A stretch of 64,000 nucleotides of DNA, from assembly GCF_900109045.1 (NCBI RefSeq), contig NZ_FNYL01000015.1:62001-126000 (forward strand). The letters run 5' to 3'. The DNA comes from Dyadobacter sp. SG02 (GTDB lineage Bacteria; Bacteroidota; Bacteroidia; Cytophagales; Spirosomataceae). How positions within the stretch are numbered: the stretch's first letter is position 1; each line of letters starts with the position of its first letter. Both the position numbers and the translations under genes were made by a program. Positions 8,346-17,534 of the stretch are shown here, one piece after another. The notes beneath the pieces were generated by a model. That model saw only the letters and a program-made list of their open reading frames with translations, did not search any database and was not told the DNA's origin.

Positions 8346-9914
8346 TTATGGGCGCGTTTGACCGCCAACGGCAGGCCGCTGACCGCCGACTGCCGTTGGG
8401 CTCACGCCTATCGCTGCTTTAAGTATTCCGTCTTCCGATGCTTCATCTGATGAAAATTCGCCCGTTAATCTTCCTTCGGACATGACGAGAATACGATCCG
8501 AAATAGCCAGGATTTCAGGGAGTTCCGAAGAAACCATTAAAATCCCCAAACCCTCGTCGGCGAGACGGATAATGAGTTTATAAATCTCCGTTTTGGCATT
8601 GATATCGATGCCGCGCGTCGGTTCGTCGAGCAGGAGCACTTTCGGACGGGTGGCCAGCCATTTGGCGAGCACGATCTTTTGCTGGTTGCCCCCGCTGAGG
8701 TTCTTCGCCTTTTGCTCCTTCGACGGCGTTTTAATGCGTAACTCACTGATATAGTGATCAGCCAGCCCGCATTCTTTCGAATCGTTGAGTGTCCCAAAAT
8801 CCTCCATTTCTTCCAGGGTGGTGAGGCTGATGTTATTCTTGACACCCAGCCCGAGTATCAAACCATCCTTTTTCCGGTCTTCGGGCACGAGCGCGAGCCC
8901 GGCCGCGATCGCACGTGCGGGAGAATCGCAGCAAATGGATTCCCCGCCTAGCAGCACTTCGCCGGTCGAATGCGCCGGGTGTAACCCGAAAATGGTTTCG
9001 AGCAACTCGGTACGACCTGCGCCCATCAGACCAAAAAGGCCCACGATTTCACCTTTACCTATGTTAAAAGAAACATTGCGGAGTACGTTACCCGCTTTCA
9101 GCCGACTTTTCAGGTTCAGGTTTTTCACTTCCAGCAGCGGCTCGCAAGCGCCACGAGCTGTGGTTTTCCGCATTACCTCGATTTTCCTGCCGACCATTTT
9201 GCTGATCAACTGGTCCTGGGTCATCCCCGCCATTTCGCCGGATTCGATGCTCTTGCCGTCGCGGAGTACCACGTAATTATCGGCAATGCGGAAGAGTTCG
9301 TCGAGCTTGTGCGAGACGTAGACGATGGCTTTGTTCTGCGCTTTGAGATCGGCGATGATGTCGAACAAAACTTCCACTTCCGCGCCGGTGATGGCCGACG
9401 TCGGCTCGTCCATGATGATCAGCTCGGCGTCGGTGAGCAATGCCTTGGCGATTTCGACGATCTGCTGCTGGCCTACTTTGAGCTTGAAAACCTGCGAATC
9501 AGGGCTGGCTTTCAGTTTCAAACGGTCCAGCAGCTCCTGCGTACGCTTGCGCATGCGACTTTTGTCCATCGTGCCGTACTGGGTGACCAGCTCGCGGCCG
9601 AGGAAAATATTTTCTGTGATGGTTAAATAGGGAATTAAATTAAGTTCCTGGTGGATGATCACCACGCCCTGTTGCTGGGCGTCTTTCGGGCCGGCGAACT
9701 TTGCCGTCTCCCCTTTGTAATAAATAGCTCCTTCAAAATCCGGATAAACACCCGATAAGATCTTCATCAAGGTCGATTTCCCGGCCCCGTTCTCGCCTAT
9801 CAGCGCGGTCACTTTTCCGGCTTCGATCGAAAGCGAAACGTCATCCAGCGCAATCACGCCCGGAAACCGCTTCGTGATATGCTTCACTTCCAACAATGTA
9901 GCTGTGTCCGTCAT
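8346..9914 (-). CDS. Sugar ABC transporter ATP-binding protein, RbsA type (two ABC cassettes)
   Basis: Energises the neighbouring permease. 522 residues with two tandem cassettes. The first has Walker A GENGAGKSTL (about 39-48) and Walker B LIIMDEPTSAI. The second has the degenerate Walker A GLMGAGRTEL, signature LSGGNQQK and Walker B VLLLDEPTRGID, exactly as in RbsA/XylG/MglA. The C-terminal tail after ILKAAIG is a low-complexity extension (VGGQRPAVGG). The ATG at 9914 overlaps the stop of the DUF2291 gene by 4 bp (ATGA), so translation is probably coupled. Confidence 0.95.
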   Translation of the reverse strand: MTDTATLLEVKHITKRFPGVIALDDVSLSIEAGKVTALIGENGAGKSTLMKILSGVYPDFEGAIYYKGETAKFAGPKDAQQQGVVIIHQELNLIPYLTITENIFLGRELVTQYGTMDKSRMRKRTQELLDRLKLKASPDSQVFKLKVGQQQIVEIAKALLTDAELIIMDEPTSAITGAEVEVLFDIIADLKAQNKAIVYVSHKLDELFRIADNYVVLRDGKSIESGEMAGMTQDQLISKMVGRKIEVMRKTTARGACEPLLEVKNLNLKSRLKAGNVLRNVSFNIGKGEIVGLFGLMGAGRTELLETIFGLHPAHSTGEVLLGGESICCDSPARAIAAGLALVPEDRKKDGLILGLGVKNNISLTTLEEMEDFGTLNDSKECGLADHYISELRIKTPSKEQKAKNLSGGNQQKIVLAKWLATRPKVLLLDEPTRGIDINAKTEIYKLIIRLADEGLGILMVSSELPEILAISDRILVMSEGRLTGEFSSDEASEDGILKAAIGVSPTAVGGQRPAVGGQTRP

Positions 9915-10543
9915 GGCTTTTCGATTTGTAGATTAACCGGGATGATTTCGATATCATTCACCTGCAAATGCGCACGGTTGAGTTCGATGGCGCCGTGGAA
10001 TGTTACCCGGTCGCCTTTTTTCACTTTGGATTTGAATGGCGGCACCACCTTTTCGCGGATCAGTTTATTGATCTCGGCCGATACATTATTGAAATCCATG
10101 GAATTCGTGAATGCATTGATATCGATTGCACCCGAAGCGTCGCGGACCGCATTACCGAAAATATACTCCGTCGCAAGACGCACATTTCCAGCAGTTTGAC
10201 CCGCATTAACCAGTTCGACAGACACCTCATTTTCATTCACGTCCGTCACAACACCCTGCCCTTTCACGAGAAAATAGCGGATATTACCAATGCCCAGCGC
10301 GTGCGAATGCTCGTTAAATGCCTTTTCCTTGTCAGTTTTCAAAAGGGCGGTCAATGCGTTCAGGTCCGTGGCTTTGGAGAGGCCCGGCGTCAGCTTTTTA
10401 TCCCAAAAATCCCGGGCGTAACCGGCAGCATCGAACGCCGCCGTACCGGCCTTCACTTCATCCAGTTTTTTGAAATACACCGAATTATAAGCCAGTAATG
10501 CAAACACCGCCAGGTAAAGCAGGTATCGGATCGGTTTGGGCAT
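9911..10543 (-). CDS. DUF2291-family protein accompanying sugar ABC importer
   Basis: 210 residues with one N-terminal hydrophobic segment (about 6-22, YLLYLAVFALLAYNSVYF) and a soluble remainder that should face the periplasm. I recognise the DUF2291 family, found next to ribose-type ABC transporters; its function is not established. No lipobox Cys is seen here, so it is probably anchored by the uncleaved helix. It starts 2 bp after the stop of the binding-protein gene and overlaps the ATPase gene by 4 bp, placing it firmly inside the transporter operon. I infer a role in import or assembly of this transporter. Confidence 0.8.
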   Translation of the reverse strand: MPKPIRYLLYLAVFALLAYNSVYFKKLDEVKAGTAAFDAAGYARDFWDKKLTPGLSKATDLNALTALLKTDKEKAFNEHSHALGIGNIRYFLVKGQGVVTDVNENEVSVELVNAGQTAGNVRLATEYIFGNAVRDASGAIDINAFTNSMDFNNVSAEINKLIREKVVPPFKSKVKKGDRVTFHGAIELNRAHLQVNDIEIIPVNLQIEKP

Positions 10544-10545
10544 AG

Positions 10546-11502
10546 CTATTCTTTTTCGCCGTAAGCGGCATAATTTTCGACATTATCCTTCTTCACCAGT
10601 TCCACGGCTACGGGCATTTTACCCGGGAAATCACGTTTACCTTTGAAATACTCGTCGGCAAATGTGGCCGCCGTCTGCGCCATTACTTCCGGGAACTGCA
10701 TACCCGTGGCCAGTATCTTCCCATCCTGAATGGATTTCACGACATCCTCGGCCCCGTCGAAGCCGAATACCTTCACGCGCTCGGCCTTCCCGGCGGCCAC
10801 CAATGCCTGGTAAGCGCCCATAGCCATGGCGTCGTTGCCGCAAAAAACACCGTCGATATCCGGGTGCGCCTGCAAGATGGATTCCATCACCTCCATCGCC
10901 TTGTTCCGGTCGAAATCGGCGCTTTGCTGGGCCACCATTTTCAGTCCCGGGTAAAAATCCACCACGCTGTGAAAGCCCTTCGAACGGTTCCAGGTGTTGT
11001 TATCGCCCACCATCCCGAGGATTTCGACGTATTTCCCTTTCTTGTTCAGCGTCTCGACGAAATACTTGCCGATCGCTACACAGCCGGAATAGCTGTCCGA
11101 CAAAATCTGCGAAGTAGCCGCCCCGTTCGCATTCACTTCCCTATCCATACAAAACACAGGCACACCGGCAGCCACCGCATTCTTTACATTCACAATAGAG
11201 CCGTCGGCGTCGGTAGGATTGAACAAAATGGCGTCATACCCCGAGGCGATCGCATTGTCGAAATGGTCGGTTTCCTGTGCGGTATTGTTTTGCGAGTCAA
11301 AAATTTTGGATTCGTAACCCAGTTGTTTCGCCTTTGCCTCGGCTTTTTGCGCGAGGAAAACGAACCACGGGTTATTGAGTGTCGAAATCACGATCGCAAT
11401 CTTTTTCGGCTCGTCTTTGGATTCTTTTGTTTTACAACTAATAAATCCAATCCCGAAAAGGATGCAAAAAAACGCTATCCGGTAATGTATGCTGTTTTTC
11501 AT
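10546..11502 (-). CDS. Sugar-binding lipoprotein of ABC importer (Peripla_BP_4, RbsB-like)
   Basis: Delivers a monosaccharide to the permease. 318 residues; signal sequence with lipobox GIGFISC, so Cys22-23 region is the lipidation site and the protein is probably tethered in the periplasm. The two-lobe fold is indicated by IAIVISTLNNPWFVFLAQKAE (start of lobe 1), DAILFNPTDADG, PVFCMDREVN and GVFCGNDAMAMGAYQAL (lobe 2). Asp and Arg residues in DREVN and Asn-Asp in GNDAMA match sugar contacts in ribose-binding proteins. Context (transketolase, isomerase, nearby apiosidase-like gene) makes a pentose such as D-apiose a reasonable ligand, but the sequence does not fix it. Confidence 0.92.
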   Translation of the reverse strand: MKNSIHYRIAFFCILFGIGFISCKTKESKDEPKKIAIVISTLNNPWFVFLAQKAEAKAKQLGYESKIFDSQNNTAQETDHFDNAIASGYDAILFNPTDADGSIVNVKNAVAAGVPVFCMDREVNANGAATSQILSDSYSGCVAIGKYFVETLNKKGKYVEILGMVGDNNTWNRSKGFHSVVDFYPGLKMVAQQSADFDRNKAMEVMESILQAHPDIDGVFCGNDAMAMGAYQALVAAGKAERVKVFGFDGAEDVVKSIQDGKILATGMQFPEVMAQTAATFADEYFKGKRDFPGKMPVAVELVKKDNVENYAAYGEKE

Positions 11503-11540
11503 GTTGCTGCAATGGGTTTAGGCCGCCGCTCTAATCAGTT

Positions 11541-12944
11541 TCACGGATACACGGTCACGATCACGCGCTGGTAACGCGTCAACGCAGGCGTACCATTGTC
11601 GGTCACGGCCATTACGACATGGATCGTCTCCGGTTTCTCCACCTTTGGAGCCACAAAAGACGTCCGCGCCGCTTTTATATCCTTAATACCGATGGATTCT
11701 TTGATGTTATAGCTGCCCGGCTCGGGGTAGTAGATCCATTCATAGCTCAGTGCGTTGCCGTCCGGGTCCAGGGAGCCTTCCGCGTTAAGCTGCACATTTT
11801 CACCCACTTTGGCATCGATACGCGTGCCGCCCTTCACAACGGCTTTCGGCGGGTGATTGGCTTCCTTGTAAGGTTTGATCGTCCAGTCCATCCGCGCCGC
11901 GAAATCGTACTGGAACGCCTCTCGCCAGCGCCATAATGTGGCCTTGTTGCTGGTGTGGTAGGCGCCGTCGACACCCTTCACCTCGTCCATCGCGTCGGTG
12001 TAGATCGGACGGGTTTCGGGTTCGTAAAAATATTTGAGTGTGCGTGGCGTGTAAAGTTCGTATCGTCCGCCCCAGCCGCCGTATTCGGGATGCTCGGGAT
12101 CGTTCAGGCCGTTGTTGATCAATCCTAAAAACGATGGGGTGTCGCCCTCCATGAGGAATTTGGTGAATGGATATTCCTTACCCATCGGGCCATGGCTGCG
12201 CACGTGTTCGTCGAGCCAGGGATTGTCTACGATTTCAAAATTGGCGCCGGAGAAGCGGCCGTGAAACTTGTCGCCGCTGATACCCGACCAGGTCGCATAA
12301 TGGTAAGCGCCAGCCGCATGGTAACCCGGACTACCCACATAAAAAACGTCAGGGAAGTTTTTGCGGATCCACGGACCGGTATCGTCCTGGTCCGAAATGG
12401 TATACATTCTGATTTTGGAGACAAACTTCTGTACGTCCTCGGGCGAGCGCGTCATTTTCACTTTCCAAAGCGCCTGTGCCAGGCAGTTGGCGCCGCCCCA
12501 GACGGGAATCCATACCGGCCGGTCGTCCTTTTTGTCAACTACCTTGATAATCCATTCCGAACCTTCCGAATCCTTGCCCTTACCTACTGCGTTCAGGCCG
12601 AAATCGGGATAGGCGCTTTTGGTAATGCTCACGAGGTAATCCGCTTCGGGGTAACCTTTCTCGTGCAAAAGCAGGTTAGGACGTACTTTCCGGTAGGCTT
12701 CTATGAGTTGCCTGATCTTTTCCGGTGCAACGCGCTTCTGCTGGTGAATGGAAGTCGTGGCGACAAGCCCCTCGATGTCCCATTGGTTGGAATAGGTCAA
12801 AAACCGGATCATCGACTGGGTGTCGTCCGGCTCGTTTTCAATGTCTGTCAGCACCAGCACGCGGTGCCTGGTCGCATCCTGTGCGTATGTGACACTTGCG
12901 AGAAGCAAAGCGGCACCACAGCACATAGCTCTTATCAGTTTCAT
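11541..12944 (-). CDS. DUF1593 protein with nucleoside-hydrolase-like N-domain
   Basis: Exported protein of about 467 residues from the ATG at 12944, which gives a clean signal peptide (LIRAMCCGAALLLASVTYAQ region); an ATG at 12998 would put 18 extra residues in front. The N-terminal domain carries TDIENEPDDTQSMIRF, the Asp-rich metal motif of inosine-uridine nucleoside hydrolase relatives, and later PVWGGANCLAQAL. The C-terminal 90 residues look Ig/PKD-like (VGENVQLNAEGSLDPDGN). This combination is DUF1593. Its reaction is not established; some members were called cellulose-binding. Placed between the transketolase and binding-protein genes, it may free the imported sugar from a glycoside, which is inference. 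Confidence 0.85.
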   Translation of the reverse strand: MKLIRAMCCGAALLLASVTYAQDATRHRVLVLTDIENEPDDTQSMIRFLTYSNQWDIEGLVATTSIHQQKRVAPEKIRQLIEAYRKVRPNLLLHEKGYPEADYLVSITKSAYPDFGLNAVGKGKDSEGSEWIIKVVDKKDDRPVWIPVWGGANCLAQALWKVKMTRSPEDVQKFVSKIRMYTISDQDDTGPWIRKNFPDVFYVGSPGYHAAGAYHYATWSGISGDKFHGRFSGANFEIVDNPWLDEHVRSHGPMGKEYPFTKFLMEGDTPSFLGLINNGLNDPEHPEYGGWGGRYELYTPRTLKYFYEPETRPIYTDAMDEVKGVDGAYHTSNKATLWRWREAFQYDFAARMDWTIKPYKEANHPPKAVVKGGTRIDAKVGENVQLNAEGSLDPDGNALSYEWIYYPEPGSYNIKESIGIKDIKAARTSFVAPKVEKPETIHVVMAVTDNGTPALTRYQRVIVTVYP

Positions 12945-13031
12945 AAATTTTGGCCAAATAACCCTATTTGAAAAGGACCTGATTTTAAAACGACTCATTA
13001 ACGGCCCGTTTACACTTACACGAACGATCGC

Positions 13032-14006
13032 TTATCCTACGAGGCCGAGTGCCGCCGCGGCAATGCCTCCTTCCGAAATACCGTAATGATTGAAAATCTC
13101 CGTTTGGGAGCCGGTGACCGTGTATTCATCGGGAATACCCATGATCTTGAACCGGTTATGAAAGTTATGCTGGATCAAAAACGAAGCGCAAGCCTCGCCC
13201 AGTCCGCCGTAGACGCTATGTTCCTCCACCGTGATAATCGGCTGGCCGGAAGTTGCGATGTTTTGCAGAAGATCGTAATCGAGCGGCTTAATGGTGTGCA
13301 TGCTCACCACAGCAGCCGAGATATTGTGCTCGCGTTCGAGCTTTTCGGCGGCCCGTAAGGCGGGCGCTACCGTTTCGCCTGTTCCGACAATGGTAATATC
13401 GGCACCTTCCCGCACAATGCGGCCTTTGCCGAATTCGAATGTCTTCTCATCGTCCGAAAGTAAAGGCATCTGTTTTTTGCCAAAACGGATGTACACCGGC
13501 ATATCGGTTTCAGCAGCCAGCAAAATGGCCTGCTCGGTTTCGAAATTATCGGCCGGGGCTACGACAATGAGGTTATTAATGGTGCGCAAAACCGCGAAAT
13601 CATGCAAACTATGGTGCGTGGAGCCCAATGCGCCGTAGCTCACGCCCGCGCTAATGCCGATCAGTTTCACCGGGTTGTCGGAATAGGCCACATCGTTTTT
13701 GATCTGTTCCAATGCGCGGGCCGTCAGAAAGCAGGCGGGAGAAACCGCGAAAACCTTCTTGCCCGTCGAAGCCAGCCCGGCCGCAACGCCCACAAGGTTT
13801 TGTTCGGCAATACCCACTTCGATGATCTGTTCCGGAAACTTCTGCCCGAACGGCACCAGCTTGCCCGAGCCGCGCGAATCGCTCGTTACTACGATAATGT
13901 CCCTGTCGGCCTGGGCGAGGTGCTGCAATGTGCCCGAAAATACTTCCAGGTTGGCGCGCTGGGTCACAGCAATGTTCTCGATAGTCGCATCCACAATTTC
14001 TTGCAT
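13032..14006 (-). CDS. Transketolase, C-terminal subunit (split enzyme)
   Basis: Second half of a two-gene transketolase. 324 residues: the pyrimidine-binding domain (about 15-180) with VEVGIAEQNLVGVAAGLA, whose Glu activates thiamine diphosphate, and the C-terminal transketolase domain (about 200-320). The first subunit is encoded immediately upstream (24 bp gap, same strand). Classical full-length transketolase is about 660 residues in one chain. Split forms occur in several sugar pathways, including apulose-4-phosphate transketolase AptAB and sulfofructose transketolase SqwGH. The operon context favours the former type but the sequence alone does not decide. Confidence 0.92.
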   Translation of the reverse strand: MQEIVDATIENIAVTQRANLEVFSGTLQHLAQADRDIIVVTSDSRGSGKLVPFGQKFPEQIIEVGIAEQNLVGVAAGLASTGKKVFAVSPACFLTARALEQIKNDVAYSDNPVKLIGISAGVSYGALGSTHHSLHDFAVLRTINNLIVVAPADNFETEQAILLAAETDMPVYIRFGKKQMPLLSDDEKTFEFGKGRIVREGADITIVGTGETVAPALRAAEKLEREHNISAAVVSMHTIKPLDYDLLQNIATSGQPIITVEEHSVYGGLGEACASFLIQHNFHNRFKIMGIPDEYTVTGSQTEIFNHYGISEGGIAAAALGLVG

Positions 14007-14030
14007 TTAAATTGATTACTCAGAAACGGA

Positions 14031-14870
14031 TCAGGCCAGGGTTTCTTCCAGCTCGTCCAGTTCCTGTATCGCATCGGCATACTGCTGCTTATCAGGTACC
14101 CCGTGGTGCCATTTCAATTGATTTTCCATATAACTCACCCCCTTACCCTTCACGGTGTGCGCGATAATGAGGCTCGGCTTGTCTTTTTCAAATGGTAATG
14201 CCTCGAATGCCGCCACGAGCTCGCCGATATTGTGCCCGTCTACATGCCGCACCGCCCAGCCGAAAGCTTCGAACTTCTCGTCGACAGGGTCGGTATTGCA
14301 CACGGCGCTGGTAGGCCCGCTGATTTGCAAGGTGTTTTTATCCAGAATGGCGCAAAGGTTGTCAAGCTTATAATGCGAGGCCGATAATGCGGCTTCCCAG
14401 TTGGAACCTTCTGGCAGCTCGCCGTCGCCCAGGACGGTAAACACACGGTAATCGCGCTTGTCGAGCTTTCCGGCAATGGCGGTACCGACGCTCAGCGAAA
14501 GTCCGTGGCCCAATGCGCCTGTATTTTGTTCCACGCCGTGCACCTTGCGCGTGGGGTGGCCGATGTAATGCGATTGGTATTTGCACAAAGTCTCCAGATC
14601 CGATTCCGGGAAAAATCCCCGCGACGCGAGTACCACGTACAATGCCTCCACCGTATGCCCCTTGCTCTGAATGTACCGGTCACGATCGCGCGATTCGAAA
14701 CTGTCGGGGCCGACGTTCATCGTATGGTTGTAGAGCACATTCAAAATATCGATACACGACAGGCTGCCGCCCGTGTGGCCCGCTTTGGCCTGGTAGATAT
14801 ATTTGAGTATTTTCTTGCGGTACTCCACCGATTTCTGCGCCAGCTCCTTTTCCGACATGACTCTTAGCAT
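14031..14870 (-). CDS. Transketolase, N-terminal subunit (split enzyme)
   Basis: Thiamine-diphosphate-binding half of the split transketolase. 279 residues. Motifs: GGSLSCIDILNVLYN near residue 35, GALGHGLSLSVGTAIAG near 117, and the ThDP/Mg2+ motif GDGELPEGSNW ... ILDKN near 148-180. Length matches other stand-alone N-subunits. It lies between the isomerase gene (47 bp) and the C-subunit gene (24 bp), so the three are probably co-transcribed and co-produced. Confidence 0.93.
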   Translation of the reverse strand: MLRVMSEKELAQKSVEYRKKILKYIYQAKAGHTGGSLSCIDILNVLYNHTMNVGPDSFESRDRDRYIQSKGHTVEALYVVLASRGFFPESDLETLCKYQSHYIGHPTRKVHGVEQNTGALGHGLSLSVGTAIAGKLDKRDYRVFTVLGDGELPEGSNWEAALSASHYKLDNLCAILDKNTLQISGPTSAVCNTDPVDEKFEAFGWAVRHVDGHNIGELVAAFEALPFEKDKPSLIIAHTVKGKGVSYMENQLKWHHGVPDKQQYADAIQELDELEETLA

Positions 14871-14917
14871 TAGTCCGGCATTGCGGCCGGTATTTGTAAT
14901 TTTCCGATAGTTCAGGG

Positions 14918-16387
14918 TTAGTTCTGCGAAACCAGTTCGCGGTCGGGCACGCGCGTCGGGTAAGGTTGCTGCGCCGGTTCGTCAAAAACCTGCACTTCCC
15001 AGCCCATATAATTGCCCAATGCTTCTTTCAAAATGCCTGCCGTTTTCGACGCGTTCATCACCACGTGGTGTTCGAAACCGTTGCGGCAGATGTATTGCAT
15101 CAGGTTTTGCAGGTTCGGGATCTCGGCCACGGCGCGGTTACCGAAGGTTTTCAGCGTATCGTCCGTCAACCGGCCTTCGCCTATGTATGCCTTCATAACC
15201 CCGCGCGGGTCGTCCGTGCTGATGCGCCCGTACGTGAGCGGCATCGCCGGCGTGCGACCGGCCAGTGCACCCCAGGTATTCTCCTCTCCCACCGACGTGC
15301 CCAAAATCGGCGCCGTCGCGATTTCGATATCCGGGAGAAACGATTTTGCCCAGTTACCGCAATGGAAAAGCACGCATTTGTTATCGTCGTTGGCGTAATT
15401 GTTATTCCAATCCACCAGCGCACTCGGCGAGCCCGAGGCCAGTTGCAATGCATACATACTCAACGTACCCGTAACATCCACTTCGCAGCCGCTCGGCATC
15501 ATGTTTTCGCTCATAATGCTCATGCTGGTACATACATTGCAGCCATAGTTCTGCTGCACCGAAGTCCAGCATTGTATCGCGGTTGCATCCAATGCATTCG
15601 CTTCGATAAAATCGTTCAACACGACATCCAGTTTAGCCATCTGGATCAATGCTTCGTCCGGCGTACGCCCGCGAGACGCGTAGGAAATGATTTTATCCAA
15701 ACGCTCCTTCACTTTCGCATCCTGGGCAGCAAGCTTGTTGGCATTGCCCAAAATCTCCGATAAATCCACCGTTACGACCGAAATACCGTTCCGCTGCAAT
15801 ATCTTCTCACTGTAACGAACCGTGTTGAAACCACCCGGACGGGCACCGATAGCGCCGATACGAACATTTCGCAAACCTTTGGTCACGCGGCACACCGCTA
15901 CGAAATCGTTTAGGTCCTTGATAAAAGATGGATCGGTCGGATGTGCGACATGCTTTGTCGTAAGCGTATATTTTATGCCAAACTGATACAAATTGTTGCA
16001 GGCTGAAATCTTTCCGCACCACGAATCGCGGCGGCGGGCTACGTCCAGCTTATCCAGATCGTCGGGATAGCCTTGAATGAGCACCGGCACATTCAGGTCC
16101 GCCAGTTTCAACGTCTCGGCAATGCCCCGCTCGTCGCCGAAATTAGGCAGTACCACGAGCACCCCGATGATTTCGTCCCGGTGCGCCCGGAACAATGCGG
16201 CACATTTCTGTGCATCCTGGAACGTCTCGACGCCCCCGAGCTTGGTCGCTTCGGTATCGAGCATGATCCCATTGATATTCAATTTTTTAAGTAAATCGAC
16301 GATCTCTACCCGCGCCTCGGCCACCAGCCGGTCCGGAAAGAAATCCCTGTTACCAATAATGACTCCGATACTTCCTTTCATGTTCAT
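14918..16387 (-). CDS. L-fucose/arabinose isomerase-family sugar isomerase
   Basis: Aldose-ketose isomerase of the FucI/AraA superfamily (COG2407 type), 489 residues. The N-terminal half reads as a Rossmann-like domain (GVLVVLPNFGDE, VPVLIQGYPDD), followed by ARPGGFNTVRYSEKI, AIQCWTSVQQNYGCNVCTSMSIM and a C-terminal barrel with VLFHCGNWAKSF and GRTPAMPLTYGRIS. Metal-binding Glu/His/Asp residues are plausible (EENTWGAL, HCGN, FEHHVV) but I cannot map them with certainty. First catabolic gene after the DeoR regulator and head of the transketolase/ABC genes. It probably converts the imported sugar to its ketose; apiose to apulose is one possibility, fucose- or arabinose-type sugars are others. 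Confidence 0.87.
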   Translation of the reverse strand: MNMKGSIGVIIGNRDFFPDRLVAEARVEIVDLLKKLNINGIMLDTEATKLGGVETFQDAQKCAALFRAHRDEIIGVLVVLPNFGDERGIAETLKLADLNVPVLIQGYPDDLDKLDVARRRDSWCGKISACNNLYQFGIKYTLTTKHVAHPTDPSFIKDLNDFVAVCRVTKGLRNVRIGAIGARPGGFNTVRYSEKILQRNGISVVTVDLSEILGNANKLAAQDAKVKERLDKIISYASRGRTPDEALIQMAKLDVVLNDFIEANALDATAIQCWTSVQQNYGCNVCTSMSIMSENMMPSGCEVDVTGTLSMYALQLASGSPSALVDWNNNYANDDNKCVLFHCGNWAKSFLPDIEIATAPILGTSVGEENTWGALAGRTPAMPLTYGRISTDDPRGVMKAYIGEGRLTDDTLKTFGNRAVAEIPNLQNLMQYICRNGFEHHVVMNASKTAGILKEALGNYMGWEVQVFDEPAQQPYPTRVPDRELVSQN

Positions 16388-16421
16388 GGTATGTTACTTT
16401 GTTCGGGCTATTGTGGTCAGG

Positions 16422-16508
16422 TGTTGTCAAGTGTTGTCATTGATAGCCATGTGTTGTCATCGAATGCTCCATTAAATTCCTGACAACATCTAACCATACC
16501 TGACAACC
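16422..16508. repeat. Cluster of TGTTGTCA/TGACAACA repeats, candidate operator
   Basis: Within the 167-bp gap between the DeoR gene and the isomerase gene, TGTTGTCA occurs at 16422, 16432 and 16452, and its complement form TGACAACA/TGACAACC at 16481 and 16501, with a further CTGAC at 16520. Spacings are 10, 20, 29 and 20 bp, close to whole helical turns. The array lies directly upstream of the catabolic operon. It could be an operator array for the DeoR protein encoded next to it; alternatively it is a decayed small repeat without function. Confidence 0.5.
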
Positions 16509-16554
16509 ACTGACCATTACCTGACTTCCTCCCAGCCCGTGACTCTCAGACGCT

Positions 16555-17322
16555 CTATTCCGCAATAATCAATTCAATCTCATTATCATGAAAAAGCTGC
16601 TGATGCTTCTCCTCGATCCCGGCGTCGGTGATGATGTAATCGATCAGGGACAGGGCTCCAAGGCTTGCGAATGCGCTTTTTCCTACTTTGGTCGAGTCGG
16701 CTACGAGGTAAGTCGTGTCCGCGGCGTCGATCATGGCTTTTTTTACGACCAGGTCGGCAATGCTCGGATAGGTAAGCCCTGCTTTCAGCGACAACCCCGC
16801 TGTGGCGAGGAAGAGCTTCTGCACGTTCAGACCTTTGAAAAAGTCGGCTGCCTTTTGCCCCGTCAGCGACAAGGTAGGCGGCTTGAATTCGCCCCCGGTC
16901 ATGATCACCTCGATGCCCGTTTCGGCCCCGAGGATCAATGCGATGTTGAGCGCATTGGTAATCACCGTCAGGTGCTTGTTGCTGCCCCGCAACTTCTTCG
17001 CGATCTCCGTCGTGGTCGAACCCGAATCCAGGATGATCGTATCGCCGTTGGAAATGAATTCCAGGCATTTGGCGGCGATCAGCTCCTTTTTATCGAGGTT
17101 CTCCTGGTTGGCGAGCGAAAAATTGCGCACCTGGTCTTCGACATTCTTCAAAAACGCCCCGCCGTGCTCCTTGATCACCAGGCCGTCCTTTTCGAGCTTG
17201 TCCAGATCCTGCCGGATCGTCACCTCGGTTACTTTAAAAAGCCGGGCGAGGTCAATAACCTTGGCCGAGCCGTCTTCTTTCAACAGTTCAAGAATTTTCT
17301 CTCTTCTCTGATTTGCCAGCAT
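16555..17322 (-). CDS. DeoR/GlpR-family transcriptional regulator
   Basis: Sugar-phosphate-responsive regulator, usually a repressor. 255 residues: winged helix-turn-helix at about 6-58 (VIDLARLFKVTEVTIRQDLDKLE) and a DeoR C-terminal sensor domain (about 75-235) with the conserved ILDSGSTTTEIAKKL and VLTNALNIAL-like segment. It is transcribed ahead of, and in the same direction as, the isomerase/transketolase/ABC genes, and a group of short repeats follows it. DeoR proteins normally bind a phosphorylated intermediate of the pathway they control, which fits the sugar catabolic operon downstream. Confidence 0.93.
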   Translation of the reverse strand: MLANQRREKILELLKEDGSAKVIDLARLFKVTEVTIRQDLDKLEKDGLVIKEHGGAFLKNVEDQVRNFSLANQENLDKKELIAAKCLEFISNGDTIILDSGSTTTEIAKKLRGSNKHLTVITNALNIALILGAETGIEVIMTGGEFKPPTLSLTGQKAADFFKGLNVQKLFLATAGLSLKAGLTYPSIADLVVKKAMIDAADTTYLVADSTKVGKSAFASLGALSLIDYIITDAGIEEKHQQLFHDNEIELIIAE

Positions 17323-17534
17323 TGTATTAACTTTTGTTTTTTACCTAAAAATAGATGGAAAAGAAACAATTCGTCACATACCGACAAAAAATAAACCCAT
17401 TCACAGCTCAAATAGAATGCTTAAACTTATTAAAAGCAAATTTACGTAAATAAAAGAAAATAAAAAGAGAAAATTGAAAATAATAGTGAGTTATTGTACT
17501 ACTATTTCTTTGTATAACCACAACCATTCGATTT

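Noticed and set aside
16422..16508. Insertion-sequence ends or an att site at the TGTTGTCA cluster
   Set aside because: No transposase, integrase or target duplication is present on either side; the motif is multi-copy and phased.
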